Origin: a virus
Reading direction: 5' to 3' (one strand)
Virus record (IMG/VR): IMGVR_UViG_3300040801_003453
Coordinates: 1 to 43,232 of that record
Length of the DNA: 43,232 bases
Part shown: positions 24,049 through 31,994 of the stretch, in pieces
How positions within the stretch are numbered: the first letter of the stretch is position 1
Layout of the letters: each line of letters starts with the position of its first letter
Translations under genes and position numbers: made by a program
Notes under the pieces: model-generated
What the model was told of the DNA's origin: nothing
The model's input: only the letters and a program-made list of their open reading frames with translations
The model's database searches: none

Positions 24049-24837
24049 CTACCACTCGATAATGACGAGGCCGCCGCCGCCCAATCCGTATACGGTGTTG
24101 GTGGTCCCCGTGTCGGCGCCGCCACCGCCCGGGAAACCGCCGTGCCCGCCGCCGTTGCCGCCACCGCCGCCGTTGGCGCCAGCGCCCCCAGAATTGACGG
24201 CGGTGCCGGCGCCGCCCCCACCACCCGTGGCGATGTAGTCGATATCGTCAACGATGCCGGGGTCCCCTCCCGCGTCCACGGCACCCCCCGCGCCGGAAAA
24301 CCCCGCTCCACCGGGGTCGCCACTCTCGCCACCGTGCCCAGCGCCCCCCGAGTGGGGGCCATAAACCGTGTCGCCGTATGGCGGCTCTCCCCCGCGCCCG
24401 AACAGCGAGGCGGCTCCACCGCCCCCGCCATTGCCGTTCAGGCCGCCGGTGTGGTTGATGTCGCCCCCGACGCCGGAGCCGGCCGTGCCATGGACCCCAC
24501 CGGTCGCAGAGACGTGCGCACCGAATGACGACGTGCCGCCGGTCGGGGTGGTGGAGTTGCCGCCGCCCCCGACGGTGACGGTGATGGCGGCCATCGGCGC
24601 GACGTCGCAGACCCGCAGTGCGAACCCGCCGCCGGCGCCGCCGCCAGAGGACGTTCCGTAGCCCCCTCCGCCCCAGAGGCGCACGCGGACCTGAGACACG
24701 CCGGCCGGCACGGTCCAGGTCTTGCTGCTGGTGATGAACTCGACACGGCCAGAACCAAAAATGCCCGTCACCGACCGCTTCGCGCTGGTGGCCGCCAGAG
24801 CGGCCGGGTCAACCGGCGTGCTGAGATACCGTCCCAT
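24049..24837 (-). CDS. Glycine-rich tail tip/adhesin-like protein
   Basis: The 262-residue protein has a short N-terminal part (RYLSTPVDPAALAATSAKRS), a beta-rich WTVPAGVSQVRVRLWGGGG block near 60-80, and then about 180 residues dominated by Gly, with runs such as GGGGG. It ends in YGLGGGGLVIIEW. Such glycine-rich domains cap the tail fibres of many phages and can fold as packed polyglycine-II helices that carry the host-range loops. Its position right after the fibre gene H fits a receptor-binding role. The start overlaps the preceding stop (TAATG). Confidence 0.75.
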   Translation of the reverse strand: MGRYLSTPVDPAALAATSAKRSVTGIFGSGRVEFITSSKTWTVPAGVSQVRVRLWGGGGYGTSSGGGAGGGFALRVCDVAPMAAITVTVGGGGNSTTPTGGTSSFGAHVSATGGVHGTAGSGVGGDINHTGGLNGNGGGGGAASLFGRGGEPPYGDTVYGPHSGGAGHGGESGDPGGAGFSGAGGAVDAGGDPGIVDDIDYIATGGGGGAGTAVNSGGAGANGGGGGNGGGHGGFPGGGGADTGTTNTVYGLGGGGLVIIEW

Positions 24838-25154
24838 TATGCCGCTCCCTCAAAGCCGTGGACGCGATAGGTGCAGGTGCCCACGTCATCGCGGACGATG
24901 ACGGCTTCGCCGGCCCCAGCCACCAGGGCGGATCGCTCCAGCACGCCGGCCGCCGGGATCGTGGCGTCATACTCGACCCAATCGGCGTCGGTCGGCGCCG
25001 CACCCCCGGGCGTGATCGCCACGCGGACCTTTGCCGTGGCCGCGCCGCGATTGCAGGCGGCAATGTTGAGCGTCGCCACCGTGCCCGCTGGCACGGTGTA
25101 GACGGTGGTGTCGGTGTCGGCCGCCGGTGCGGCGGTCCCCAGGCGTCCAGACAT
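24837..25154 (-). CDS. Small tail-fibre-region protein of unknown function
   Basis: The 105-residue protein is predicted beta-rich (TVYTVPAGTVATLNIAACN, AKVRVAITPGG, VLERSALVAGAGEAVIVRDD), like a small immunoglobulin-like or fibre-head domain. It lies between the fibre gene H and the glycine-rich tip gene, overlapping the latter by one base and directly abutting H. It probably belongs to the fibre assembly, but I recognise no family. Confidence 0.6.
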   Translation of the reverse strand: MSGRLGTAAPAADTDTTVYTVPAGTVATLNIAACNRGAATAKVRVAITPGGAAPTDADWVEYDATIPAAGVLERSALVAGAGEAVIVRDDVGTCTYRVHGFEGAA

Positions 25155-25808
25155 TTACAGTTGCCCCCACCAGTAGAGGTCGGCGCGGATGGCGCCCATG
25201 CGGTCGGTGACGTGCGCGGCCAGCCCCTCGGGCGTGACGGCGCGTTCGGTATCGGTACCCGCGACGGCCTCGGCGGGCGTCGCCAGCTCGACGATGCCGG
25301 CCTGTTCGGTCGTGGCGTAGCCGACCGGATCGGGCAGCACCGCCATCACCCAAGCCTGGCTGGCCAGAATGACGGCCGGGTCCACCATCAGGGTCACGGC
25401 CGACTGCGCGGTGCGCTCCACGACAACGCGGATGATGAGGTCTTTCGAGGAGCCGTCGGCCAGGACGGGCTTCACCGTCGCCGGGAAATTGCCGTGGGCG
25501 TAGAGCAGGCCGCCGGCGGCGATGACCCCCACCTCGCGCACCGTCCATCCGCCGACGTCGGCGGGCACGATGGCTTCGATCACCAACCATGTCGGCTCGG
25601 TCTCGTGCACATAGATGCGGTGCAGCGCGACGCGGTGGACCTCGTTGACCAGGGCCGAGGCGGCCGGGTCCGGCGTGACGTCGGCGCCGCCGCCGTCGCC
25701 GATGGCCATATGCGTGAGCGTGACGCCGTCGCCGAGCGACTGTGCGTTCGTCTCCAGGGCGCGGCCGATGTCGGTGACGACGGTGTAATAGGTGCTGGGC
25801 TCGGCCAT
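25155..25808 (-). CDS. H: Tail fibre protein (P2 gpH N-terminal/DUF3751 type)
   Basis: The 217-residue protein carries the DUF3751 tail-collar domain (YYTVVTDIGRALETNAQSLG, LTHMAIGDGGG, RVALHRIYVHE), which attaches fibres to the baseplate. It then has a fibre repeat of the form ATTEQAGIVELATPAEAVAG followed by TDTERAVTPEGLAAHV. It is short compared with P2 gpH (669 residues), so the shaft and tip appear to be split into the next genes. It follows gpI in P2 order. Confidence 0.82.
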   Translation of the reverse strand: MAEPSTYYTVVTDIGRALETNAQSLGDGVTLTHMAIGDGGGADVTPDPAASALVNEVHRVALHRIYVHETEPTWLVIEAIVPADVGGWTVREVGVIAAGGLLYAHGNFPATVKPVLADGSSKDLIIRVVVERTAQSAVTLMVDPAVILASQAWVMAVLPDPVGYATTEQAGIVELATPAEAVAGTDTERAVTPEGLAAHVTDRMGAIRADLYWWGQL

Positions 25809-26438
25809 CTATGCGGCCTCCGGCATGACGGTGACGGTCTCGGCGGAATAGGTGGCGGCCGCCAGATACAGCGGGCCTGCCGACATGATCGCGCCGGCGA
25901 TCCAGGGCCGCACCTCGACCAACTCGCCGGATGTGGTCGCGGCGACCAGATACAGGGGGCCGGCGACCTGGCCGACCAGATCCAGGCGGGTCAGGTGGCT
26001 GCGGACGTTCTTGGTCGCCAGGGCGACCGCCTCGGCATCGCGCTGGGCGGTGGCGTCGGCGCCTCGGTCTGTCACCGCGACCTCGACGGCGAAGGTGAAC
26101 GGATCGCCGGGCGGATCGGTCTGGAACCATTCGACGATCCGCGCATCGAAGCCGGCGGCGTCGAGCGCCATCCTGACGGCGGCCGGGGTGCCTTTGATGC
26201 GGTGAATGGCCGGCGCGGCCGCGATCACCGCGCGGCGCTGGGCCTCGGTCAGGGTGGCGGTCCAGGTGTCCACCGACCGCTCCCACGCCAACCACGGTAG
26301 CAGGTGGGCGGGACATGTGGCCGGGTCCTTGAGGTGGTGGAGCGGCGAGAAATCCACGCCCTCGACGCGAGCGCCGGCGGCACCGTCGAAGGCGGTTTCA
26401 AGCGGGGTGGCGTTCGGTGGGAGAAGGTGATCGGTCAT
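25809..26438 (-). CDS. I: Baseplate/tail protein gpI
   Basis: The 209-residue protein has the P2 gpI pattern: LLPPNATPLETAFD, CPAHLLPWLAWERSVDTW, HRIKGTPAAVRMALDAAGFD. The C-terminus carries two copies of a short GPLYLxAAT motif. gpI forms the outer baseplate wedge with J and W. The start at 26438 overlaps the gpJ stop (ATGA) and has GGAGGG just upstream; the longer frame is not supported. Confidence 0.88.
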   Translation of the reverse strand: MTDHLLPPNATPLETAFDGAAGARVEGVDFSPLHHLKDPATCPAHLLPWLAWERSVDTWTATLTEAQRRAVIAAAPAIHRIKGTPAAVRMALDAAGFDARIVEWFQTDPPGDPFTFAVEVAVTDRGADATAQRDAEAVALATKNVRSHLTRLDLVGQVAGPLYLVAATTSGELVEVRPWIAGAIMSAGPLYLAAATYSAETVTVMPEAA

Positions 26439-27280
26439 GATCCCTCCACCACCACGGCGGCAGCCGCGCAATACGGCGCCTGATGGGCCTCGGCCGCAAT
26501 GCCGGCCGTCGGATCGGTCAGGGTGACCGACTGAACGCCCTCGACATGCAACGCTGCATAGAGCGCGGACAGGCTGACCAGGCCGCCCAGGCGGTGAGCG
26601 GCGGTCACGGTCTCGGCCAGACGGGCGGCGGCGGTGGCGCGCACGACCTCCGGGTCCGGGCCGTCGGCGATGGTGAGCGTGGCCGCGACCGTGTAGGGCA
26701 GGGGCGCGGCGGACTGGACGGTGACGGTATCCGTCAGGGGGCGGACGTCATCGGCGGACAGCCGGGCCTCGACCGCCGTGATCAGGTCGGGCGGCGCCGA
26801 TCCGTCGTCGCTGGTGGACAGGATCGTGACCAGCACGTCGCCGGGGATCGGGCTGGTAACGGAGACGTCCCGCACGCGGGGATCGGCCGAGAGGGCATGG
26901 TAGACATAGGCGCCCTCCGGCCCCGCCGTACTCAGCGCCTCCCATGCCAGTTGGGCGCGCGCCCGTAGGCTGTCGTCGGTCTCGCCGGGCTGGCGCGCCG
27001 TGCCCATGGCGGCGGCGATGTGGTCGAGCGTGCTGCCGGTCGCATAGGCCAGCATCAGGCCGCGCGCGCCGTCGTTCCATTCGGCCATCTTGATCGTCAG
27101 GCGATACGCGACCGCCTCCGCCAGCTTTTGCGCGGGATCGCTTTCCAGCACTGCGGTCCAGTCGGGATACCGGACGGTCAGTTCCGCGACCAGCGCCGAA
27201 AGTTCGCTCTCGAAATCCAGAACCTGCAGGATGTCGGGCGGCGGCAGATCGGACAGGTTGATGGCGTCGAAACGGCTCAT
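26435..27280 (-). CDS. J: Baseplate protein gpJ
   Basis: The 281-residue protein shows LSDLPPPDILQVLDFESEL at the start, then VRYPDWTAVLESDPAQKLAEAVAYR, and GSTLDHIAAAMG, all typical of the baseplate J family (T4 gp6-like wedge). It overlaps gpW by 4 bp upstream and gpI by 4 bp downstream. I chose the ATG at 27280; the arginine-rich extension in the longer frame is a shadow of gpW. Confidence 0.9.
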   Translation of the reverse strand: MSRFDAINLSDLPPPDILQVLDFESELSALVAELTVRYPDWTAVLESDPAQKLAEAVAYRLTIKMAEWNDGARGLMLAYATGSTLDHIAAAMGTARQPGETDDSLRARAQLAWEALSTAGPEGAYVYHALSADPRVRDVSVTSPIPGDVLVTILSTSDDGSAPPDLITAVEARLSADDVRPLTDTVTVQSAAPLPYTVAATLTIADGPDPEVVRATAAARLAETVTAAHRLGGLVSLSALYAALHVEGVQSVTLTDPTAGIAAEAHQAPYCAAAAVVVEGS

Positions 27281-27627
27281 GCGGCGGCCCTCCCTGTCGG
27301 GACCTGGATCACGGCGGTCTCGCCGGTGGTGGTCAGGCGGCCGATCAGGGTGATCTCGACGGTGCCGTCCGCGCCGGCCCGGTCCAGCCGCAGGCGGTCG
27401 AGGCGATAGCGCGGCTCCCACCGCTCCAGCGCTGTGGCGACGGCGGCGGTGACGTCCACCAGCACGCGCTGGCCGATGGGCGCGTCGATCAGATCCGGCA
27501 CGCGCGAGCCATAGGTGCGGCGCATCACCCGACTGCCGACAGGCGTCAGGATGATGTCGGCGATGGACTGGGACAGATGCCCCAGCCCGTCCAGCGCGGA
27601 CCCGGTTTGCGCGTGCACGCCCAGCAT
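27277..27627 (-). CDS. W: Baseplate wedge protein gpW (T4 gp25-like)
   Basis: The 116-residue protein has the GPW/gp25 signature: LSQSIADIILTPVGSRVMRR and YGSRVPDLID, then AVATALERWEPRY. gp25-like proteins join the sheath to the baseplate wedge, and a conserved EPR motif (WEPR here) is visible. It sits 6 bp downstream of the small gene and overlaps gpJ. Confidence 0.9.
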   Translation of the reverse strand: MLGVHAQTGSALDGLGHLSQSIADIILTPVGSRVMRRTYGSRVPDLIDAPIGQRVLVDVTAAVATALERWEPRYRLDRLRLDRAGADGTVEITLIGRLTTTGETAVIQVPTGRAAA

Positions 27628-27633
27628 GGTGGA

Positions 27634-27840
27634 TTAGGCCTCCGTGGTGTCGGTCTTGGCGCGGGGTTTCGGACGCGGCGCCGGGGCCGGGGCCGGCGTG
27701 CCCTCGATCAGGGCGCCGGCGCGCAGGTGTGCTGCGGCCTGTTTGGGATGCAGCGCGACGGTGGTGCCGGGCTTGTGCATCCGACCCAGGATGGCCAGCG
27801 GCTGGTCGGTGACGACGGTGTAGGTCTGGCGGTCGGACAT
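27634..27840 (-). CDS. Small beta-rich phage protein, unknown function
   Basis: The 68-residue protein reads YTVVTDQPLAILGRMHKPGT then HPKQAAAHLRAGALIEG and a Pro/Ala tail. The pattern resembles the 54-residue protein at 30035-30199 (YxVL, PPGQTVDL, AAELLAVGAI, Ala/Pro tail), so the two are probably distant paralogues with a small SH3-like fold. It lies between gpV and gpW. The ATG at 27840 follows GAGG; the long frame upstream of it is a shadow of gpV. Confidence 0.65.
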   Translation of the reverse strand: MSDRQTYTVVTDQPLAILGRMHKPGTTVALHPKQAAAHLRAGALIEGTPAPAPAPRPKPRAKTDTTEA

Positions 27841-27848
27841 GGCGCGCC

Positions 27849-28445
27849 TCAGTGCGAGTGGTGGTTGGTGTTGCCGCCGGCGTCGATGATGCTGCCGCTG
27901 GCGTTGATGCTGCCGGTCACCTGGACATCCCCGACGATGGACACACCGCCCGCGTCGAGGCGCAGGCTGGCGCCCCCCACGGTCAGGGTGATGGCGTCGG
28001 GGGCCAGTTCCAGGATAGCCGGCCCGCTGGTGACGATGCTGCGACCACTGCTGGCGGTCAGGTCCAGCAGATGCGCATGGGCGGCGCGGTCGTATTCGTG
28101 GATGGTGCCATCCTTGAACACCGTCCGGCGGACGTCGGCCGTGTCGCCCGGCGCCGGGTGGCGGGTCTGGTACAGGCCGGGCACGACCACGGCCTGGTCG
28201 AGTTCGCCCGAGGGCGCCAGAAGCAGCACCTGTTCGCCCGGCTCCGGGGCCGCCCAATCGCGGTCGGGGCCGGCGCGACCCGTGGTCCAGGGCAGCCAGG
28301 TCGTGACGTTGCCGCCGGTCTGGACCTGGACGCGGGCATTGGGTGCGTCCAGCGCCACCACGCGCCCCAGACGCACCACGTTGCCGAGGCGCCGGCTGGT
28401 CTCGGCCTGCGTGAACCCGCGCTGACCGCCCAGGGGATCAGCCAT
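27849..28445 (-). CDS. V: Baseplate spike protein gpV
   Basis: The 198-residue protein has the gpV OB-fold (RLGNVVRLGRVVALDAPNARVQVQ) with LPWTTGRAGPDRDWAAPEPGEQVLLLAPSG split over 49-79. A repetitive beta-helix stem follows (SGPAILELAPDAITLTVGGA, GDVQVTGSINASG), and the tip is NTNHHSH. The HxH tip is known to bind iron in P2-like membrane-piercing spikes. It overlaps the head completion gene by 8 bp. Confidence 0.9.
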   Translation of the reverse strand: MADPLGGQRGFTQAETSRRLGNVVRLGRVVALDAPNARVQVQTGGNVTTWLPWTTGRAGPDRDWAAPEPGEQVLLLAPSGELDQAVVVPGLYQTRHPAPGDTADVRRTVFKDGTIHEYDRAAHAHLLDLTASSGRSIVTSGPAILELAPDAITLTVGGASLRLDAGGVSIVGDVQVTGSINASGSIIDAGGNTNHHSH

Positions 28446-28977
28446 TGTCGGCCTCCCCGAAGGTCTCGGTTTCCCCACCCGCCGGCCCACGCATCGTCAC
28501 CTGGGTCAGCGCCCCCGGCCACGTCTCGAAAGCGGAGGTGCCGACCCGCAACTGCTGGTCAAACCCGACCTCCCAGACCATCAGGCCCGTCCGCCCGACG
28601 GACCCGGAATAGGCATTGACCGCATCAATCGCCTCCGGCTCACCCGCCCACTCCAAGCCCCAGGGATTGGTGGGCAGCATCACCATCAGATGATCCAGCA
28701 AGGCCACGGCCTGGCGCTCGCGCGGGCCGTCGCGGCCATCGCGCGTGATGATCGCAATACCAGCGCGCAGGATCAGGTCGCGGGTGCCGTCGGCCACGGC
28801 CTCATTCCGCTTGATGGCGGCGGCGGCGATGCGCAGGGCGGGCACCTCGAACGACGACGCGGCCAGTTCCTGGCCGGTGTAGCGGCCGCGCCCCACCTCG
28901 GCAGTGCGCACATCTGGCACAGCCGACAGGACCGTGGCGGCCACATCCAGAAACGCGGTGATGGACGGCGTGGTCAT
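28438..28977 (-). CDS. Mu gp37-like protein (DUF1834)
   Basis: The 179-residue protein resembles the DUF1834 family: an N-terminal helix (FLDVAATVLSAVPDVRTAEVG), RDLILRAGIAIITRDG with RERQAVALLDHLMVML, and a C-terminal region with VWEVGFDQQLRVG. In Mu-like phages this gene follows gp36 and gpG and likely serves at the head-tail connection or tail terminator. It overlaps gpG by 4 bp and gpV by 8 bp, so here it forms the junction between the Mu-like head genes and the P2-like tail genes. Confidence 0.78.
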   Translation of the reverse strand: MTTPSITAFLDVAATVLSAVPDVRTAEVGRGRYTGQELAASSFEVPALRIAAAAIKRNEAVADGTRDLILRAGIAIITRDGRDGPRERQAVALLDHLMVMLPTNPWGLEWAGEPEAIDAVNAYSGSVGRTGLMVWEVGFDQQLRVGTSAFETWPGALTQVTMRGPAGGETETFGEADNG

Positions 28978-29438
28978 CGTGCCCCCCCGATCACGGCTTG
29001 CAGATGATCTACGACGATGCTTTCGGCGGCGTGGGCATCCTCGCTCGGCAGGCCCAGATAGGACCGCTTGGGCATGGTGATGATGACGTTGCCCCTCTGG
29101 ATCACACCGCCGAACTGGTGGATGGCGCCATAGACCACGTTCGTGCCCACCTGCACGCTGTATCGATCCGCACGATGCGTGATGCTGTGCCGCAGGTGCC
29201 CCCTGTCGGTCAGGGTCTGGCCGTTTTCCGCTTCGGCGCGGGCGCTTTTCAGCCAGGACAGACCGTCGGGATCGGTCTGGTCCTCGAACCGCTGCAGGGT
29301 GGAGGTCACCAGCATTCCGCCGATGTCGTCCATGGCACCGGACAGATCCACGATACGGGCATCCAGCGCCTTCAGGATGGCCAGCGGCGCGTCGATATCC
29401 AGATCATCAACGGCCATGTCCAAAAGACTGCCCACCAT
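28974..29438 (-). CDS. Virion morphogenesis protein gpG (Mu-like)
   Basis: The 154-residue protein has the phage virion morphogenesis pattern: DIGGMLVTSTLQRFEDQTDPDG, SWLKSARAEAENGQTLTDRG, LRHSITHRADRYSVQVGTNVVYGAIHQFG and PKRSYLGL split over the C-terminal half. Family members help join head and tail. I place the start at the ATG at 29438, with five G 8 nt upstream; a GTG at 29444 overlapping the previous stop is possible. Confidence 0.82.
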   Translation of the reverse strand: MVGSLLDMAVDDLDIDAPLAILKALDARIVDLSGAMDDIGGMLVTSTLQRFEDQTDPDGLSWLKSARAEAENGQTLTDRGHLRHSITHRADRYSVQVGTNVVYGAIHQFGGVIQRGNVIITMPKRSYLGLPSEDAHAAESIVVDHLQAVIGGAR

Positions 29439-29440
29439 GC

Positions 29441-29863
29441 TCACATCCCCCGCAAGGTGGCAGGGTCGAACACCATGCCCGGTCCATCGAAGGCGATCAG
29501 GCCGGCCCCGCCCGGTGCGGCGGGATCGGCCGTGGGCAGGTCCAGGACCATGCCGCCGGATCGAACGTCTTTGAGAGCCAGCCGCGCGGCCTTGGCGCGT
29601 TCGGCGATCAGGTCAGAGCCCGCCGCGCCACTGGACGGCACCATGGCCAGGGCAATGTCGATCACCCACCGCCGCACGATCAGCGGCACGGGCGACAGCG
29701 GCAGGGCGTACCGGCCGCGCAGGGACATCTCGACCTCGTCCGTGGCATCGGCCAGCGCGCGGTCCACCTTGGCCGCATCCACGCCGCCGCTGCCGTCGCC
29801 GGCCAGGCCGTAGAGCAAGTCCTCTCCGTACGTGCTGTCGATGTCTGCGTGGGTGGCGTACAT
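29441..29863 (-). CDS. Mu gp36-like head-tail connector protein (DUF1320)
   Basis: The 140-residue protein matches DUF1320: YATHADIDSTYGEDLLYGL, DRALADATDEVEMSLRGRY, LPLSPVPLIVRRWVIDIAL and AERAKAARLALKDVRSG. In Mu-like phages gp36 follows the capsid gene and is a likely neck or adaptor protein. It lies downstream of a strong hairpin and abuts gpG. Confidence 0.85.
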   Translation of the reverse strand: MYATHADIDSTYGEDLLYGLAGDGSGGVDAAKVDRALADATDEVEMSLRGRYALPLSPVPLIVRRWVIDIALAMVPSSGAAGSDLIAERAKAARLALKDVRSGGMVLDLPTADPAAPGGAGLIAFDGPGMVFDPATLRGM

Positions 29864-29904
29864 GGCTTGGCCCTTGTTCGTCGGTTCAGTGCCGGGGTCT
29901 CGGT

Positions 29905-29933
29905 CCCCGCCGGGGCCGAGTGCCCCGGCGGGG
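29905..29933. other. Perfect 12-bp hairpin between capsid-side and neck genes
   Basis: CCCCGCCGGGGC (29905-29916) and GCCCCGGCGGGG (29922-29933) pair fully around the loop CGAGT. No T run follows on the minus strand, so it is not a standard terminator. It lies in the 171-bp gap after the abundant capsid genes and may stabilise or process that mRNA. Confidence 0.55.
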
Positions 29934-30034
29934 TGGCCGGCGTCCGCCCGCCGGCGAGCCTACTCCCCGCGCTCGCCACCCAGCCCGTCATCCGCGAGCA
30001 TCTGGGTGGGTCGTCACGCGGGTTTCGCGTGGGA

Positions 30035-30199
30035 TTACTTGGCCGGCGCGCCCTCTTTCCTGGCGGGCGCGGAGGCCGGCTTGATGGCGCCGACGGCCAG
30101 CAGTTCGGCCGCGCGCGCGTCGTCGAGGTCCACGGTCTGGCCGGGCGGCACACGCTCGCCGGCCAGCTTGATGGGGATCAGCACCTGATAGCGGGACAT
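30035..30199 (-). CDS. Small phage protein, 54 residues, unknown function
   Basis: The ATG at 30199 overlaps the stop of the capsid gene (ATGA), and the frame encodes RYQVLIPIKLAGERVPPGQ then DDARAAELLAVGAIK and an Ala/Lys tail. The short beta-rich layout resembles the protein at 27634-27840. Small genes of this kind commonly follow the major capsid gene in Mu-like heads. Coupling to the capsid gene supports expression. Confidence 0.65.
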   Translation of the reverse strand: MSRYQVLIPIKLAGERVPPGQTVDLDDARAAELLAVGAIKPASAPARKEGAPAK

Positions 30200-31146
30200 C
30201 ACGCGGCCCCCTGGATCAGGAAGCCGGCGGCCGGCCCGACCATCTCGACGGACAGTTCGTCGTTGACCGGATACATCCAGCTATCGTTGTCGCGGCTGAA
30301 CCAGGCCTGCAGGACGTAGGGATGGTTCTCCAGGTGATAGGTGTAGCCGTACGACGGCACCGCCATCTGGCGTTCGCCGGCCGTCGGCACATAGGCCAGC
30401 ACGGCGTCGGCCCCCCAGACGTCCGTGAACGGATCGTCGTCGGCCGCATCCTCCGGCAGGTACACCGCCCCGCCCACCTTCACCGTCTCGACGTTGAAGT
30501 ACCGGGCCAGCATCTCGGTCGTCAGGCTGTCCGAGCTGGTGTACTTGAACCGTTCGCGCAGCACGGGGTGTTCCTGCAGCCCGGCGAAGACGCCCGGGCC
30601 TATCACCATGGTGTTCGGGTATCGCCCGATGGTGCTGCGGACTGCCTCCTTGGCCGCCAGGACATCCTGGGCCGGATTGGACGTGCCAGTATGATCCGAC
30701 CATTTGTCGGCACCCGACAGGGCCAGCTTGTGGTTGGCGTCGTACAGGGCGGCGTTGCGCGCCAGGGTGCCCTGGCTGACTTCGCGGTTCAGGGAAATCA
30801 CGCTCAGCACCGAATTGACCGCGTTGCGGCCCATGTCGATGTTCGGGACCTTCTTGGCCTCCTGCATGGTCTCGATCGGGACCTTGCCGGCCAGCGAGTG
30901 CTGGTCGAGTGCGACCGGATGACCCTGGTGCCCGAACTGGACGGCCTTGCGCGTGGCGCCAGGGGCACGGCGGGTTGAATACAGGCGGAAGGCTTCCTTG
31001 CCGAACTCGATCCGGCGCATCCCGCGCACGGGCATCGGGACGGGAGGAAACAGCACGGACCCGACGTGCTCCGCGTTGGTGTACCCGCGCGCGTGGTTCG
31101 TCAGGATGGGGTCGATGACGCGCGCCTGTTCGGCGGACATGTTCAT
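30199..31146 (-). CDS. Major capsid protein
   Basis: The 315-residue protein shows a capsid pattern: ILTNHARGYTNAEHVGSVLFP, RRIEFGKEAFRLYSTRRAPG, ASNP-like middle part (GTSNPAQDVLAAKEAVRSTIG), NTMVIGPGVFAGLQEHP, RFKYTSSDSLTTEMLARYF and a C-terminal YTYHLENHPYVLQAWF. It fits an HK97-fold, major capsid protein E-like group used by many Mu-headed phages. The position after the protease/scaffold and decoration genes is the standard head order. No leading scaffold is fused, consistent with the nested scaffold in gene I. Confidence 0.85.
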   Translation of the reverse strand: MNMSAEQARVIDPILTNHARGYTNAEHVGSVLFPPVPMPVRGMRRIEFGKEAFRLYSTRRAPGATRKAVQFGHQGHPVALDQHSLAGKVPIETMQEAKKVPNIDMGRNAVNSVLSVISLNREVSQGTLARNAALYDANHKLALSGADKWSDHTGTSNPAQDVLAAKEAVRSTIGRYPNTMVIGPGVFAGLQEHPVLRERFKYTSSDSLTTEMLARYFNVETVKVGGAVYLPEDAADDDPFTDVWGADAVLAYVPTAGERQMAVPSYGYTYHLENHPYVLQAWFSRDNDSWMYPVNDELSVEMVGPAAGFLIQGAA

Positions 31147-31158
31147 GGCAGGGCTCCG

Positions 31159-31497
31159 TTAGCGCAGCAGGACTTCGATGGGGCGGCCGGGACCGACGGC
31201 GGGCATCAAGGCGTCGGCAAAGACCACCTCGCCAGCGTTGCCCGGCGCAGTGATGGCGCGCCCCTCGGCATCGACCACCAGGTCATCACCCCGGGCGACG
31301 GCGCCGCCGCTGTCGATGATCGCCGTGCCCTTCGCCACGACGGGCATGGGCGCACCGTCGGACACGGTCATGTCGGCGACACCCAGGACCTTCTGCCCCG
31401 GTGCGGACGCCTGGGCGCCGTCAAAGCCGACGGCGCGACGGGCGGCGACGGCGCCCACGGCGACGACGGTTTCAGTCAGGAGGGCATGGTTCTGCAT
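31159..31497 (-). CDS. Capsid decoration protein (DUF2190-like)
   Basis: The 112-residue protein is beta-rich and Gly/Ala/Val-dominated (TVVAVGAVAARRAVGFDG, KVLGVADMTVSDGAPMPVVAKG, AIIDSGGAVARGDDLVVDAEGR, ITAPGNAGEVVFADALMP). This matches the DUF2190 group of capsid cement proteins that bind the outer capsid as trimers. It lies between the protease and the capsid genes, the usual place. Confidence 0.75.
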   Translation of the reverse strand: MQNHALLTETVVAVGAVAARRAVGFDGAQASAPGQKVLGVADMTVSDGAPMPVVAKGTAIIDSGGAVARGDDLVVDAEGRAITAPGNAGEVVFADALMPAVGPGRPIEVLLR

Positions 31498-31508
31498 GGG
31501 GACGCCTC

Positions 31509-31994
31509 CTAGCGGCCGGACACCGCCTTGACGGCGGTGATGTAATCGACGTTGGCGTTTGCGTGCTGGTAGGCGACGGCCTTCCGGTGCAGGTCCAGGC
31601 CGGCGGCATCCACCGACAGGCCGTCCGGGGCCGCGAACGCCACGGTCTCGGCTTCGCCCTCCGGCGCCGTCAGCTCGGCGAACTCGACGATCTTGGGCAG
31701 ACCAGACAGCAGGTCCTTGAAGGCGGCCCGCTGGCTGGTCTTGACGGTCTTGCCGCCCTCGGCGAACTCCAGGCTGCCGTCGGCGCCGTCCAGGCGGGCC
31801 ATGAAGGCGATGCAGCGGTCGCGGTCCTTGGGCAGCACTTTGCCCTCGGCCACCAGGGCGTCGATGGCGGTTTCGGCATCGCGCCGCGCTTCCCGTTCGG
31901 CGAAAGCCGCTTCCTGTTCGGCGATCTTGCGTTCGCGTTCGTCAAGCGCCGCCGCGTCAGGCTTCGGCGGCTGGGCCTTGGTTTTGTCCGTCAC
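31509..31994 (-). CDS. Nested scaffold protein (Mu gpZ-like internal start)
   Basis: Inside the protease gene and in the same frame, a GTG at 31994 has GAGGAG 6 nt upstream. Starting there gives 161 residues (VTDKTKAQPPKPDAAALDER onward) that make up the coiled-coil scaffold alone. In Mu the scaffold Z is made from an internal start in gene I, so an excess of scaffold over protease can be produced from one gene. Confidence 0.6.
   Translation of the reverse strand: MTDKTKAQPPKPDAAALDERERKIAEQEAAFAEREARRDAETAIDALVAEGKVLPKDRDRCIAFMARLDGADGSLEFAEGGKTVKTSQRAAFKDLLSGLPKIVEFAELTAPEGEAETVAFAAPDGLSVDAAGLDLHRKAVAYQHANANVDYITAVKAVSGR

Noticed and set aside
24061-24837. CRISPR-like or tandem DNA repeat from the glycine codons
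   Set aside because: The repetition is only from GGN codons with irregular spacing; there are no regular spacers.
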